Position numbers and translations under genes: made by a program
The notes under the pieces: generated by a model
Told to the model about the DNA's origin: nothing
The model's database searches: none
The model's input: the letters and a program-made list of their open reading frames with translations, nothing else
Source: Marinomonas transparens
GTDB lineage: Bacteria > Pseudomonadota > Gammaproteobacteria > Pseudomonadales > Marinomonadaceae
Length of the DNA: 64,000 nt
Direction of reading: 5' to 3'
Assembly (NCBI RefSeq): GCF_016463975.1
Contig: NZ_JAEMNX010000009.1
Coordinates: 106,543-170,542, forward strand
In this document: positions 1-8,932 of the stretch, piece by piece
Numbering within the stretch: position 1 is the stretch's first letter
Layout of the letters: the number at the start of each line of letters is the position of its first letter

Positions 1-840
1 TAATTTATTGCTAGCCAATTCAATGCGAAACTTACAACTGACCAGTAATTGATTAATGCCATCATGAAGTTCACGGGAAAAGCCACGCCGCTCATTCACC
101 TGCAAACGCATAAAACGCTGAGCAGACTCTTTCAAGCGTGAATCCGCCAGCCTATGCTCATGTAAATTGATCACCAAGCCTAACAAAATAACCAAGACAA
201 CCGTAATCACCACCACCACAATCACGGTAAAAAAGCTACGCTGGATATTATCGTTCATAGTCACTTTGGTTTTCGCTAACTCGGCATAAATATCATCCAG
301 ATACAGGCCTGTGCCCATCATCCAATTCCAACGCTCTATGGTGACCACATAGCTAAGCTTATCTTCTTGCTGCATGAGAGGAGGTTTTTCCCAAATATAT
401 CTATGGTAACCACCGCCCGCCTGTGCCGCCTGAATCAGTCCCTGAATCAAAAAATTCCCAGTCCTATCTTGAAACTCCCAGAGATTCACACCAACAAAAT
501 CCGGTTGCGTCGGATGAACTAAATTTACCCCAGACATCTCATAGGCAAAAAAGTAACCATCGTCTTCATAGCTTAAACTGGTTAGGATTTTTTTCACTTG
601 TGCTTGTGCTTGCGCGTCACTTAATTGCGTATTGTCCAGCACGGGCTGGATGGCTGACAAAGCAATATTGACATGATCTTTCAACGCCTGTTTTTTGGCA
701 TCAACCAAGTTGAATTCATAAATAGACAGCTCTTCCGCTGCCAGCTCACGGGCAGACTGAAGACTCAGATAAATGATGATGGCGGTCGCGACAATCAAAG
801 GGGCCACAGCCAGTAATATAATTTTACTTTTTAAGCCCAC
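1..840 (-). CDS. Cache-domain sensor histidine kinase (NarL/HisKA_3 type), C-terminus beyond window
   Basis: Only the first 280 residues are in the window; the ATPase domain lies beyond base 1. A GTG start at 838-840 gives an N-terminal membrane helix, a periplasmic single-Cache-like domain (a DGYFFAYE stretch, then GVNLWEFQD and MMGTGLYLDD), a second membrane helix, and a HisKA_3-type dimerisation segment with the presumed phospho-acceptor His in ELHDGINQ. Kinases of this class pair with LuxR-type response regulators, and that partner is probably off the left edge. The gene follows the TRAP transporter in the same direction with a terminator between them, so it may sense the transporter's substrate; that is inference. 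The GTG start has only a weak ribosome binding site, and the first few residues are uncertain. Confidence 0.82.
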   Translation of the reverse strand, partial: MGLKSKIILLAVAPLIVATAIIIYLSLQSARELAAEELSIYEFNLVDAKKQALKDHVNIALSAIQPVLDNTQLSDAQAQAQVKKILTSLSYEDDGYFFAYEMSGVNLVHPTQPDFVGVNLWEFQDRTGNFLIQGLIQAAQAGGGYHRYIWEKPPLMQQEDKLSYVVTIERWNWMMGTGLYLDDIYAELAKTKVTMNDNIQRSFFTVIVVVVITVVLVILLGLVINLHEHRLADSRLKESAQRFMRLQVNERRGFSRELHDGINQLLVSCKFRIELASNKL

Positions 841-911
841 GGGACGAGACCTATTTATTATTGTTATAAAAATGCTTGGTGTCACTCTAGCAGTAAACGC
901 CAGAATAAACG

Positions 912-937
912 AAAAAAGCGGGTTAAACCCGCTTTTA
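912..937 (-). terminator. Terminator after the TRAP operon
   Basis: A near-perfect hairpin of AAAAGCGGG and CCCGCTTTT with a short loop lies between the end of the TRAP large permease and the sensor kinase. A/T tracts on both sides make it usable in either direction. Confidence 0.75.
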
Positions 938-971
938 ACATAACTTGAAAATCCTTTTTCTCTCTGAAACA

Positions 972-2261
972 TTAGCCCATTCCGAACCATTCAGGGAAGA
1001 CCATCAAACTGGCCAAGACGAGAATCTGGATCAAGATAAAAGGCATAACCCCTTTATAGATGTCCTTGGTTCGTACCGAACTCGGCGCCACCCCTTTGAG
1101 ATAAAATAAACTGAAACCAAAGGGCGGTGTCAGGAAAGATGTCTGCAAATTCATTGCAATCAGAATAGCAAACCACACCATATTAATGCCAAGTGTTTCC
1201 GCAACTGGTGCAAGAATCGGCACAATAATAAAAGCAATTTCCACGAAATCGATAAAGAAGCCTAAGATCAAAATCACAACCATTGCCAAGATAATGAAGC
1301 CCCATTTTTCGCCCGGTAGGCTAAGCAAGGCTTCCTCAACAATATAATCCCCACCTGTGTAGCTAAACGCCATAGAGAAAGCGGTTGCCCCCATCAGGAT
1401 AGCAAAGACCATGGCGGTTACTTTCACTGTTTCTAAGCCACTGTCATACAGCATTTTCCAACTAAACTGGCGATATAACAGCGCCAACACAATCGCGCCC
1501 ATGCCACCCAAAGCAGAAGACTCTGTTGGTGTCGCAATACCGGTAAAGATAGAACCCAATACGATTAAGACGAGTGCCAAAGGCGGTATAATGGCTTTTA
1601 ACGCACTGAAAATTTGCTCTGCACGCGTTTCGTCATCTAGCTCCTGTGGCATGGCCGGTGCCATTTCAGGATTTAAGAAGGTAAGAATCAAAATATAAAT
1701 AATGTAACAAGCAATCAACGCCATACCTGGATACAAAGCAGCATGGAACAGGTCACCGACTGGGATACCTAACACGTCACCCAAGATAATCAAAATAATA
1801 GAAGGCGGGATAATTTGTCCTAAGGTACCAGACGCACAAATCGTGCCGCAGGCCAACGACTTGTTGTAGTTGTACTTAAGCATCACAGGTAAAGAAATTA
1901 GCCCCATGGCAACCACACTTGCGCCGACCACACCCGTCGATGCCGCCAACAGAGCCCCTACTAATATAGTAGAAATCGCTAAACCACCGCGAACACCACC
2001 AAATAACTTGCCCATGGCTTCCAGCAACTGCTCAGCCAAGCGAGTTTTTTGTAGCACTATGCCCATAAAGACAAACAGGGGCACCGCCATCATGGTCGTG
2101 TTTTCCATGTAGCTTTGTATGCGGAACGGCATAAAAGCAAACATATCAAAACCTTCAGCAAACACCCCAAAGATCAAGGCAATGCCGCCAAACGTAAAGG
2201 CAACAGGGAAGCCCAGTAATAACATTACTAGGGCAACAAAAAACATCATAATTCCAATCAT
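972..2261 (-). CDS. TRAP transporter large permease (DctM family)
   Basis: This 429-residue, very hydrophobic protein has the DctM/FcbT3 length and layout, with a dozen or so membrane segments. It is the ion-coupled translocation subunit of a tripartite ATP-independent periplasmic transporter. Recognisable stretches are the N-terminal LLLGFPVAFTFGG, the mid-protein GTLGQIIPPSIILIILG and the C-terminal TSFLTPPFGFSLFYLKG; the last two are typical of the family. It is the last gene of a binding protein - small permease - large permease operon, starting 34 bp after the small permease. A terminator at 912-937 closes the operon. Confidence 0.93.
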   Translation of the reverse strand: MIGIMMFFVALVMLLLGFPVAFTFGGIALIFGVFAEGFDMFAFMPFRIQSYMENTTMMAVPLFVFMGIVLQKTRLAEQLLEAMGKLFGGVRGGLAISTILVGALLAASTGVVGASVVAMGLISLPVMLKYNYNKSLACGTICASGTLGQIIPPSIILIILGDVLGIPVGDLFHAALYPGMALIACYIIYILILTFLNPEMAPAMPQELDDETRAEQIFSALKAIIPPLALVLIVLGSIFTGIATPTESSALGGMGAIVLALLYRQFSWKMLYDSGLETVKVTAMVFAILMGATAFSMAFSYTGGDYIVEEALLSLPGEKWGFIILAMVVILILGFFIDFVEIAFIIVPILAPVAETLGINMVWFAILIAMNLQTSFLTPPFGFSLFYLKGVAPSSVRTKDIYKGVMPFILIQILVLASLMVFPEWFGMG

Positions 2262-2295
2262 AAACGACCTACAAACTTAAAAATGGCAACAAGGA

Positions 2296-2835
2296 TTAAT
2301 GTTGAATAGGTGGATGCGAAAAACCGTCCACACTCAACCCTCGTATGGCATTGATAGAACGAATCAACATACCCAAGCCACTGACTGCCATAGAGAAAAA
2401 GGCAAAAGGAATAACCGCTTTAATAATCCAGCGGTAGGGTAAACCACCTGGGTCGCCACTGGTTTCCCCTAACAAAAATGCTTCATGGGCAAAACCAATA
2501 CCGTAGTAACCCACGAGTAAAGTAAAAGGTAACAAGAAGAACACACAACCGAACAGGTCAACCCAAGCTTTACCTCGAATTGATAGGTTTTCGTAGATCA
2601 AATCCACACGAACATGACCACCATGTTGTATTCCATAGGGAATTCCTAGCAAGAAAACGGCCGCGTACAAATGCCACTCCAGCTCCTGCATACCAATAGA
2701 GACATCATTAAAGGCGTAGCGCATTAAAACATCGTAAAAGACATTAAAAAGCAGACCAATAAACAACACAGTGGAGATAACACCCAGTAGATTTGAAAAA
2801 CGAGTAATACCTCGTTCTAGGTTGATTAACAACAT
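2296..2835 (-). CDS. TRAP transporter small permease (DctQ family)
   Basis: This 179-residue protein has four membrane segments (about 15-37, 52-68, 90-110 and 135-157), as expected for the DctQ subunit that binds the large permease. The WHLYAAVFLLGIPYGIQHGGHVRVDLIY stretch, at about residues 54-81, contains the family's usual pre-helix aromatic and HVRVD motif. The start has a good ribosome binding site (AGGAG six bases before ATG). It lies between the binding protein and the large permease in one operon. Confidence 0.9.
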   Translation of the reverse strand: MLLINLERGITRFSNLLGVISTVLFIGLLFNVFYDVLMRYAFNDVSIGMQELEWHLYAAVFLLGIPYGIQHGGHVRVDLIYENLSIRGKAWVDLFGCVFFLLPFTLLVGYYGIGFAHEAFLLGETSGDPGGLPYRWIIKAVIPFAFFSMAVSGLGMLIRSINAIRGLSVDGFSHPPIQH

Positions 2836-2898
2836 TACAAGCTCCTAGAAAAGACACAGGGCAGGCTCATACCATGCGGTACTCACTTGCCCTGTAAG

Positions 2899-2933
2899 AG
2901 AGGCTGTTCCACAAAATATGCAACAGGCCTCTT
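2899..2933 (-). other. Hairpin between TRAP binding-protein and small-permease genes
   Basis: AGAGGCTGTT pairs with AACAGGCCTCT (one bulged base), starting seven bases after the binding-protein stop codon. There is no clear T run, so it looks more like an mRNA-stabilising or partial-attenuation hairpin than a full terminator. Confidence 0.5.
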
Positions 2934-2939
2934 AGAGAT

Positions 2940-4025
2940 TTATTCCGCTAAACTGTCAACACTTTCAAGGTAAGCACGGTCAGAGATATTGGTCCAAACA
3001 CGAGCTGTTTTCATATAGGCCGCTTGAGACTCAATGATTTCCTTCGCGACAGGGTCGGCGGCAGACTTCTCTGCAAGCAACTCCTGGTTAGCTTTTTTCA
3101 TGGCCGCTAACACTTCTTTAGGAAAGGTTTTAACCTGAATATTCGGGTATTCAGAAGCCATAGTCGCCCAGTTCACACCGCTTTCATGATAAGACTGCGT
3201 ATACATATCGTACGCAGCTAACTTCATAGACACACGTAAGATTTCACGCAGATCATCAGGCAACTTCTTCCAAGTACGTTGGTTGACTAAGAATTGAAGT
3301 TCCGTTGCAGGCTCATGCCAGCCAGTGTAATAGTAAGGTGCGATTTTGTGGAAACCCATACGTAAATCTAGGGAAGGTCCGACCCACTCAAGGGCATCGA
3401 TAGTGCGACGTTCAAGGGCAGTATAAAGCTCGCCTGAAGCAATGTTAGTTGGCTTCGCACCTAACTTAGCCAAGACTTCACCTGCGAACCCTGGGATACG
3501 CATTTTCAGACCTTTAAGGTCATCCAATGAATTGATTTCTTTCTGGAACCAGCCTCCCATTTGGTTGCCTGTGTTACCACCTGGGAAAGACAACAAACCG
3601 AAAGGTTGATACACCTTCTCCATTAGCTTCATACCATCACCTTCATAGAACCAACCGTATTGTTCTGGCGTGATCATACCGAATGGCATAGTGGTGAAGT
3701 ACAAGGTGTTTGGCACCTTACCTTTCCAATAATAAGACGCGGAATGGCCTAAGTCGTACTGACCTGAACGAACCATATCAAACACACCAAAAGGCGCTTT
3801 ATGTTTATTAGAAGAGTCGATAGTAATTTTTAAACGACCATTCGACATTTCCTCAGCCATGCGAGCCATGTTACGAGGAGCATCGCCAAAAATAGGGAAG
3901 TTAGCTGACCAAGTCTCAGCCATCTTAAGTTTATAGACTCTGTCCGCAGCAAAAGCAGGCAGGGAAATAGCACTGATAGTCACTGCAGCGGCAGCAACTA
4001 GGGTGGTTATCTTCAAGGATTTCAT
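2940..4025 (-). CDS. TRAP transporter substrate-binding protein, TakP-like (DctP superfamily)
   Basis: This periplasmic binding protein has a Sec signal peptide ending at about LPAFA-AD. The mature protein has landmarks of the TakP branch, which binds alpha-keto acids: MRIPGFAGEVLAKLG with the Arg that usually holds the ligand carboxylate, then TIDALEWVGP and APYYYTGWHEP. A keto acid or related carboxylate is therefore the best guess for the ligand; lactate or other TakP-family ligands remain possible. I placed the start at the ATG at 4025 because an upstream in-frame ATG overlaps the ribosome binding site AGGA. It is first in the operon, with an upstream region rich in palindromes. Confidence 0.88.
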   Translation of the reverse strand: MKSLKITTLVAAAAVTISAISLPAFAADRVYKLKMAETWSANFPIFGDAPRNMARMAEEMSNGRLKITIDSSNKHKAPFGVFDMVRSGQYDLGHSASYYWKGKVPNTLYFTTMPFGMITPEQYGWFYEGDGMKLMEKVYQPFGLLSFPGGNTGNQMGGWFQKEINSLDDLKGLKMRIPGFAGEVLAKLGAKPTNIASGELYTALERRTIDALEWVGPSLDLRMGFHKIAPYYYTGWHEPATELQFLVNQRTWKKLPDDLREILRVSMKLAAYDMYTQSYHESGVNWATMASEYPNIQVKTFPKEVLAAMKKANQELLAEKSAADPVAKEIIESQAAYMKTARVWTNISDRAYLESVDSLAE

Positions 4026-4083
4026 TGTTTTTATCATCCTGTTGTTATGATTATTGGGTAAAGATATGAACTAGCAGGGCGGA

Positions 4084-4175
4084 TAATCGCGCGATTAGAA
4101 AGTGTAAACAATTCGTACGAATACCGAACAAAAAACGGGAACTACCTAGTCACCTACGTATTAATACGTAGATGA
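4084..4175. promoter_or_regulatory. Cluster of three palindromes upstream of the TRAP operon
   Basis: Three perfect inverted repeats lie 59-150 bp before the binding-protein start: TAATCGCGCGATTA (4084-4097), ATTCGTACGAAT (4111-4122) and CTACGTATTAATACGTAG (4154-4171). The last extends to 4150-4175 with one mismatched pair. They are plausible regulator binding sites; no protein can be assigned from sequence alone. Confidence 0.55.
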
Positions 4176-4197
4176 CGAAATTAACAAACAACATAAC

Positions 4198-4222
4198 CAA
4201 GCTAAAAAAGCTTGGCTATCTT
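4198..4222 (-). terminator. Hairpin downstream of the aldose epimerase
   Basis: CCAAGCT and AGCTTGG pair around a five-A loop (T on the minus strand), about 30 bases beyond the aldose epimerase stop. No long T run follows, so termination strength is uncertain. Confidence 0.45.
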
Positions 4223-4253
4223 CTATAAATTCGGCCTATCTGGACAATAAGAA

Positions 4254-5264
4254 TCAATTGAATTGGTAACGTGTTCTTTGTTGATAAAGCTGATCTGCAT
4301 TTAACACAACAGAAGGGAAAACAGAATGATGAACCGCATCGGGCCAAGCTTGCGCTTCCAACGCCACACCAGAGTAAGCACGCAATAAACCTTGATTGAT
4401 ATTGAGCTCAGACGCCAGCGAAATATATCGTCCATCGTACACCTGCAAGCCTGTTTCGGTTGTCTGGTAAGTGAGCGTCAAGCCTGTTTTCGGAGCAATC
4501 AAGGTCGCTACTTCACGCATCTCCTGACGCTGATCGGATAAACAAAAATTCGTGTCTAACCCAACATACTCTGCTGTGCCATTTTTAGAGCCAATGGCAC
4601 GAGATGTTCGATAATCAAACGCCGTACCTTCAACTCTTTTAATCTCACCAGTCGGAATCAAGTTGTCATCCACCGGCAAATACGACTCAGCATGAATAGA
4701 CAGACTATGATCCAAAATAGAACCCGTGCCATCTAAATTAAAATAACTGTGACCAGCAAAATTACACAAGGTGGTTTGATCTGAAACGGCTTCAATCTCC
4801 ATCTCCAAGGCATCACCAATCAAGCGATAAATCAGATTAACCAGCATATTGCCGGGGTACCCCATATGACCATCGGCCAACTTCACTTGTAAATGCACAA
4901 AGTCCTCACCACTGGCCTCAATTGCCCAATTCAGATTACCCGTGCCAAATGGCCCGCCATGTAATTGATTGGGTTCTGGTGGTGACAGGGGCAATAGATA
5001 AGTTTTGCCCGCAATAACGGCATGACCATTGGCAACACGGTTAGCAACACGTCCGACCACCGCGCCGAAATACTTTGCCTCTTGCTGATAGGCGAACAAA
5101 CTATTCGAACCCAAGACCAATGAATGCTCATAGCCATTCAAGTGAACAGATTGAATCGTCGCACCATAAGTTAAAATGCTGACATCCAACGACGCGTTAT
5201 GCAGGCGTATTTGTTGAACTGTCTCTTCCGCCAAGGTTCCTATCTTTATTATTTTTGTATTCAC
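4254..5264 (-). CDS. galM: Aldose 1-epimerase (galactose mutarotase)
   Basis: This enzyme interconverts alpha and beta anomers of aldoses. The protein has GalM landmarks: AVVGRVANR near the N-terminus, LHGGPFG, GHSYFNLDG (with the catalytic-type His), GLDTNFCL, and a late VALEAQAWPDAVH block holding the catalytic-type Glu. I start it at the GTG at 5264 (about 336 residues, normal for the family) because AAGGA lies just upstream. The longer ORF begins at an unsupported TTG. No other galactose genes are nearby, so the specific sugar is unknown. Confidence 0.9.
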   Translation of the reverse strand: MNTKIIKIGTLAEETVQQIRLHNASLDVSILTYGATIQSVHLNGYEHSLVLGSNSLFAYQQEAKYFGAVVGRVANRVANGHAVIAGKTYLLPLSPPEPNQLHGGPFGTGNLNWAIEASGEDFVHLQVKLADGHMGYPGNMLVNLIYRLIGDALEMEIEAVSDQTTLCNFAGHSYFNLDGTGSILDHSLSIHAESYLPVDDNLIPTGEIKRVEGTAFDYRTSRAIGSKNGTAEYVGLDTNFCLSDQRQEMREVATLIAPKTGLTLTYQTTETGLQVYDGRYISLASELNINQGLLRAYSGVALEAQAWPDAVHHSVFPSVVLNADQLYQQRTRYQFN

Positions 5265-5401
5265 AAGTGCGTCCTTATTATCAAAAAGCAAACATCAATC
5301 AAAGCGCATCATATTCACCAAAGACATGTCGTTCAAATGAAATAATATAGAATCTGGATAGCAATCCCGATATGTCTTTGTCCATAAAGCTAAGCAAAAA
5401 G

Positions 5402-6091
5402 TCATTTCATCAAACGCTGAATACTAGGCTCAATCAAATCCGCCCATCGCGAATACTGACTCCCATTGGGATGCAGAAAATCCTTCGCTACACGACGACT
5501 CAAAACGCCTTCATTCGTTAAAAAATGAGCATTAATATCGAGATAAAACACCCTTTCGTCATCCCCATAGTGTTGAATGATTTGATTGATGGAATCATTG
5601 AGTACACGTAACTGTTGTGTCGGCTTCGCACTACGGGGAAAGATAGCCAGTAATAAGATTTTGGTATGAGGTAATTTCTCAGCCAACACATCTAAGATTT
5701 TCTTGATACCTAAGGCCGTATCTTCTGCTTTATCCTGTCGATGCCCAGTATTGTTAGTGCCAATTAGCAAGACCAAAAGTTTCGGCTGAATGTCATCCAC
5801 TTCCCCTTGCTCAAGGCGCCACAACACATGCTCGGTTCTATCGCCATTAAAGCCAAGGTTCAAGGCATTACGCGGACGGTAGAACTCATCCCATATATCT
5901 GCACCTTCCACCTCCCACGCCTGAGTAATGGAATCACCGAGAAACACCAAATCGACACGATCCATGGCTTCTTTTTGTACGAGCTTTGCTTCATGACGAG
6001 GTAGCCACCAATCGGTTTCTTGCTTTGCAGGAACAACAGACAAAGGAATTTCAATCACCACAAACAACCTTAGCTTAATACTAAATAGCAT
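5402..6091 (-). CDS. SGNH/GDSL-family hydrolase
   Basis: The protein has all four SGNH blocks: FLGDSITQ with the nucleophile Ser near residue 54, GFNGD (Gly block), GTNN near 111-114, and DFLHPN with the Asp and His of the triad near 204 and 207. At 229 residues it resembles the platelet-activating-factor acetylhydrolase / sialate-esterase branch (WWLPRHEAK before block I). The substrate cannot be told from sequence. The first 20 residues are hydrophobic but not a convincing signal peptide, and the true start may be an internal GTG; the ribosome binding site is poor. It follows galM in the same direction but 137 bp away. Confidence 0.82.
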   Translation of the reverse strand: MLFSIKLRLFVVIEIPLSVVPAKQETDWWLPRHEAKLVQKEAMDRVDLVFLGDSITQAWEVEGADIWDEFYRPRNALNLGFNGDRTEHVLWRLEQGEVDDIQPKLLVLLIGTNNTGHRQDKAEDTALGIKKILDVLAEKLPHTKILLLAIFPRSAKPTQQLRVLNDSINQIIQHYGDDERVFYLDINAHFLTNEGVLSRRVAKDFLHPNGSQYSRWADLIEPSIQRLMK

Positions 6092-6229
6092 CCTATCAAT
6101 TCACAGCAAAAGACAAAGAGCAATGCTTTTTAATTAGAACACGTAAAGGCTTTATTAAAAGGGAGCTTTGATCAACATGAACAACAATAAGTCAAAGAAC
6201 CTTTTACATATCGCTGTAAAAAGAGAAGT

Positions 6230-6263
6230 AACCCAATAATAGTCACATGACCATTATTGGGTT
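6230..6263 (-). terminator. Terminator downstream of the ferritin-like gene
   Basis: A perfect 11-bp stem, AACCCAATAAT with ATTATTGGGTT, has a 12-base loop and starts about 25 bases beyond the stop codon. Confidence 0.6.
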
Positions 6264-6287
6264 AAATAAGAAAGGGGACGATCATGT

Positions 6288-6803
6288 TTAGTACTTAGCT
6301 TCCCACCGTTGAAAAGCCGCCAAATGGTTTTCTGACGCTTTACGCAGGCGCATAAAGACGTCTTCCACCTCACTGGGTAGATCCAGTTTTAGAAAACGTG
6401 AATACATATCAATATTGGCTATTTCAGCAGCAACACCAATAGAAAAAGTCTCTTCATAGTTCGCCGGTATCACAGCGCTTTCCATGCCACGGTCAACGGG
6501 TAAAGCAATGCCATATTTTTCAAACAATGGTACTAACCAAGTAATGTGTTTTTCTTCTGCTTTAATAATATTAGTAAAAGGCTTCTTACCACCAAAGGTC
6601 TCGATGATCTTTTGGTACTCTCCCCTTGCAAGGTATTCATCCTCTAATGCGAAGTTAAGCATTACTTCTAACGTGAGCTCTTTGTCAGACAGGTTTTCAG
6701 CACCCACGGCACCATAATTATCGCCTGATGCCAGCGCTGGCAAGCAAATCATTAAGCATGTAATAAGTCCCCCTTTTAACCAAAGTCGTAAATTATTTTT
6801 CAT
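6288..6803 (-). CDS. Secreted DUF2202 ferritin-like protein
   Basis: This 171-residue protein has a clear signal peptide (MKNNLRLW, hydrophobic core, ALAS cleavage region), followed by a four-helix ferritin-like DUF2202 domain. Putative metal ligands are spaced as in the family: EDEYLARGEY, then KAEEKH, then AAEIANIDMY, then ENHLAAF near the C-terminus. Proteins of this family bind di-iron or similar centres; a specific enzyme activity is not established. It stands alone, with its own terminator downstream. Confidence 0.82.
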   Translation of the reverse strand: MKNNLRLWLKGGLITCLMICLPALASGDNYGAVGAENLSDKELTLEVMLNFALEDEYLARGEYQKIIETFGGKKPFTNIIKAEEKHITWLVPLFEKYGIALPVDRGMESAVIPANYEETFSIGVAAEIANIDMYSRFLKLDLPSEVEDVFMRLRKASENHLAAFQRWEAKY

Positions 6804-6975
6804 TATTTCCTCCTACTGGAATTAAGGCCTCAAAATATTAGAAACCACTAATATACAGTAAAGCCTACATATGAAGAACAGTTAGGAAGAAAATAGCTTT
6901 TCATGACATAGGTCAGGTAAAAAAGTCAGAAACTAAAAGAATGACACAAAGAGGAAGGGAAAATTAGTTATGACA

Positions 6976-7440
6976 TCACAAGTCACGTCCGAGGAAATGC
7001 GTTCCCGGTATTGGGTTGTAGCTCACAGGATCACAAGGCTCAAAGCCCAGTTTTATATACAGTTTTCTAGCCGTTTCAAAATCCGCTAGTACATCAAGAC
7101 ACATTCGCTGATAGCCATTTTCCTTAGCGCAACCCATTAATTCTGTGACCAGTTTTTCACCTAAACGATGACCTCGCTCCGTAGGGCGAATATAAACACG
7201 CTTCATTTCACATACTCGATCATCCACACGTCGAAACGCCGCACAACCAACCACTTCATCCTCTTTAAAAATTAAGAAAACCACACCATATGGAAGTGAG
7301 TATTTACTTTCTAAAGAAACAAACTCCTGCTCATTCTGTTGGTAATCTAAACTGACAGGCGCAGAAGCAATGTATTCACGAAAGATAGCTAAAACAGGGT
7401 CATTATCTTGCGGAAAAGCGGCTTGGCGAATAGAAAACAT
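6976..7440 (-). CDS. GNAT-family N-acetyltransferase
   Basis: This 154-residue single-domain acetyltransferase has the GNAT core. The acetyl-CoA binding motif is RPTERGHRLGEKLV (the R/Q-x-x-G-x-G/A pattern, here RGHRLG). It is preceded by the CEMKRVYI strand and followed by CLDVLADFETARKLYIKLGF, the usual last helix and strand. The acceptor is unknown. The start is well supported by AGGATGCAGT-ATG. No operon partner is apparent. Confidence 0.88.
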   Translation of the reverse strand: MFSIRQAAFPQDNDPVLAIFREYIASAPVSLDYQQNEQEFVSLESKYSLPYGVVFLIFKEDEVVGCAAFRRVDDRVCEMKRVYIRPTERGHRLGEKLVTELMGCAKENGYQRMCLDVLADFETARKLYIKLGFEPCDPVSYNPIPGTHFLGRDL

Positions 7441-7544
7441 ACTGCATCCTGAGAATAAAATTAAAGTAGAAAGTTAAACGGAAAGCTCTGTTGTCTTTCA
7501 TTAATAAGGTATTCTAAGCATCTTATTTAAGGAGGTAAAATACC

Positions 7545-8285
7545 GTGAGCGTGATTCTTTTTTATATTAAAAAAATCGTTGGTACCATGCTGATGCCAAT
7601 TCCTCTCACACTTATGGCTATGCTTCTCGCGCTTTTCCTAATAAAGAAACGGCCGAAAACTGCTAAATTCTTTTTATTCTGCGCCATATTGCTTTTAGGT
7701 TTAACCAGCTGGAATCCTGTGGCAGACAGGCTCATTGCCACGGTTGAGCACGACTACCCTATTTTTGATATCACCCAACCCGTTGATGTGGTCGTTGTGC
7801 TCGGCAGTGGACACAAGGTCCTTAGCAATACGCCAGCGGTCATGACATTAAGCAGAAGTGCGCTTTTCCGCTTGGAAGAAGGGCTACGTATTTTAAGAGC
7901 CAACCCAGACGCCATGTTGTTTGTCTCTGGCTATGGTGGTGGAAATATAAAGTCGCATGCTGAGGTGATGCGTGAAGCCGCGATAGAACTGGGAGTAAGC
8001 CCAACACGAATTAAAACCTTCCCGCTCGCCAAAGACACCGAAGATGAGGCCAATATGATGGAAGCGGATCTAAGGGGGAAACGCATTACCCTAGTGACCG
8101 AAGCCTCCCATTTAAAGCGTGCATTTACCTTCTTTGAACGAGCGAATATCAATGCTATTCCCGCTCCCGCCTTATATTTGGGATCGAAACAAAGTGACTG
8201 GCGTATCAGTGCTAATGCCAGCTACAACAGCCAAAGAGCCTTCTACGAATGGCTAGGTCGCGCTTGGCAGTGGATCAAAGGGTAA
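7545..8285 (+). CDS. elyC: ElyC-like DUF218 (YdcF family) envelope protein
   Basis: This 246-residue protein has two N-terminal membrane helices (about 10-30 and 36-52), then a DUF218 domain facing the periplasm. DUF218 motifs are PVDVVVVLGSG, ALFRLEEGLRIL, LFVSGYGG, DTEDEA and LVTEASHLKRA. E. coli ElyC has the same topology and size and is linked to envelope and peptidoglycan/ECA lipid-carrier homeostasis; the assignment is by architecture. The GTG start is chosen because GGAGGT lies ten bases upstream. Terminator at 8314-8350. Confidence 0.78.
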   Translation: MSVILFYIKKIVGTMLMPIPLTLMAMLLALFLIKKRPKTAKFFLFCAILLLGLTSWNPVADRLIATVEHDYPIFDITQPVDVVVVLGSGHKVLSNTPAVMTLSRSALFRLEEGLRILRANPDAMLFVSGYGGGNIKSHAEVMREAAIELGVSPTRIKTFPLAKDTEDEANMMEADLRGKRITLVTEASHLKRAFTFFERANINAIPAPALYLGSKQSDWRISANASYNSQRAFYEWLGRAWQWIKG

Positions 8286-8313
8286 TCATTTTTTGCAACC
8301 AATCATGCAAACT

Positions 8314-8350
8314 AAAAAAGGCAGCTGCCATTGCTGGGCGCTGCCTTAAT
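8314..8350 (+). terminator. Terminator after the ElyC-like gene
   Basis: AAGGCAGC pairs with GCTGCCTT around a 14-base loop, about 30 bases after the stop. Confidence 0.6.
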
Positions 8351-8433
8351 TTCTGCATGAGCCAGTTGCATTACGCTAGCTTTTATCTCAGAGCTTTTAA
8401 GGAAGTAACCCTTACCGCTCACTATTGCTATAC

Positions 8434-8796
8434 CTATTTTTTAATAACAAAAAACAAGATATAGAACATGAGAAGAACCGCTGGAAAGGTAAAAACAATA
8501 CCAAAGCCAACAGTAGCTGCAATGCATATAACACCGAATAATGTACCGGGTAAAATAAGCGAATAAGGTACGTAATTAAACCTTACCCAGTAATGACAAA
8601 TTCTAAAGTAAAAAAACCAAGCCAACGGAAAAATAAGAAAAAAAACGTCCCTCAACCTTTCCCAGGTTAATGCTTCTTCTTGAGTTAATACTTTAATAGC
8701 CATAGAAATAATATTAAGTATCGCGCTAATACTAAGCCAAACACCTAGGCCTGATAAAACAGTACAAACAATAGCGATAGACAACCGTATTTTCAT
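8434..8796 (-). CDS. Hypothetical membrane protein
   Basis: Unrecognised protein of about 120 residues with membrane segments near 4-24, 50-68 and 80-115, ending FFVIKK. It starts at the ATG at 8796 (the longer ORF begins with TTG). It is upstream of and co-directional with nothing obvious, lying convergent to elyC. The sequence is AT-rich compared with its neighbours. No function can be suggested beyond inner-membrane location. Confidence 0.6.
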   Translation of the reverse strand: MKIRLSIAIVCTVLSGLGVWLSISAILNIISMAIKVLTQEEALTWERLRDVFFLIFPLAWFFYFRICHYWVRFNYVPYSLILPGTLFGVICIAATVGFGIVFTFPAVLLMFYILFFVIKK

Positions 8797-8932
8797 AAGA
8801 ATCAATTCTCTTTAGAGTGGCGTTAACTAGTACCTTTACGCTGCATTCATTAAATCTGACTTTTCACTTGAGGAATAAAAATGAGACAAAAAAGGCCAAG
8901 CGCATGCTCAGCCTTTTCGTATTTCTTTTTCA

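Noticed and set aside
8249..8464. 71-residue plus-strand ORF after the ElyC-like gene
   Set aside because: It runs through the terminator hairpin and has no recognisable features.
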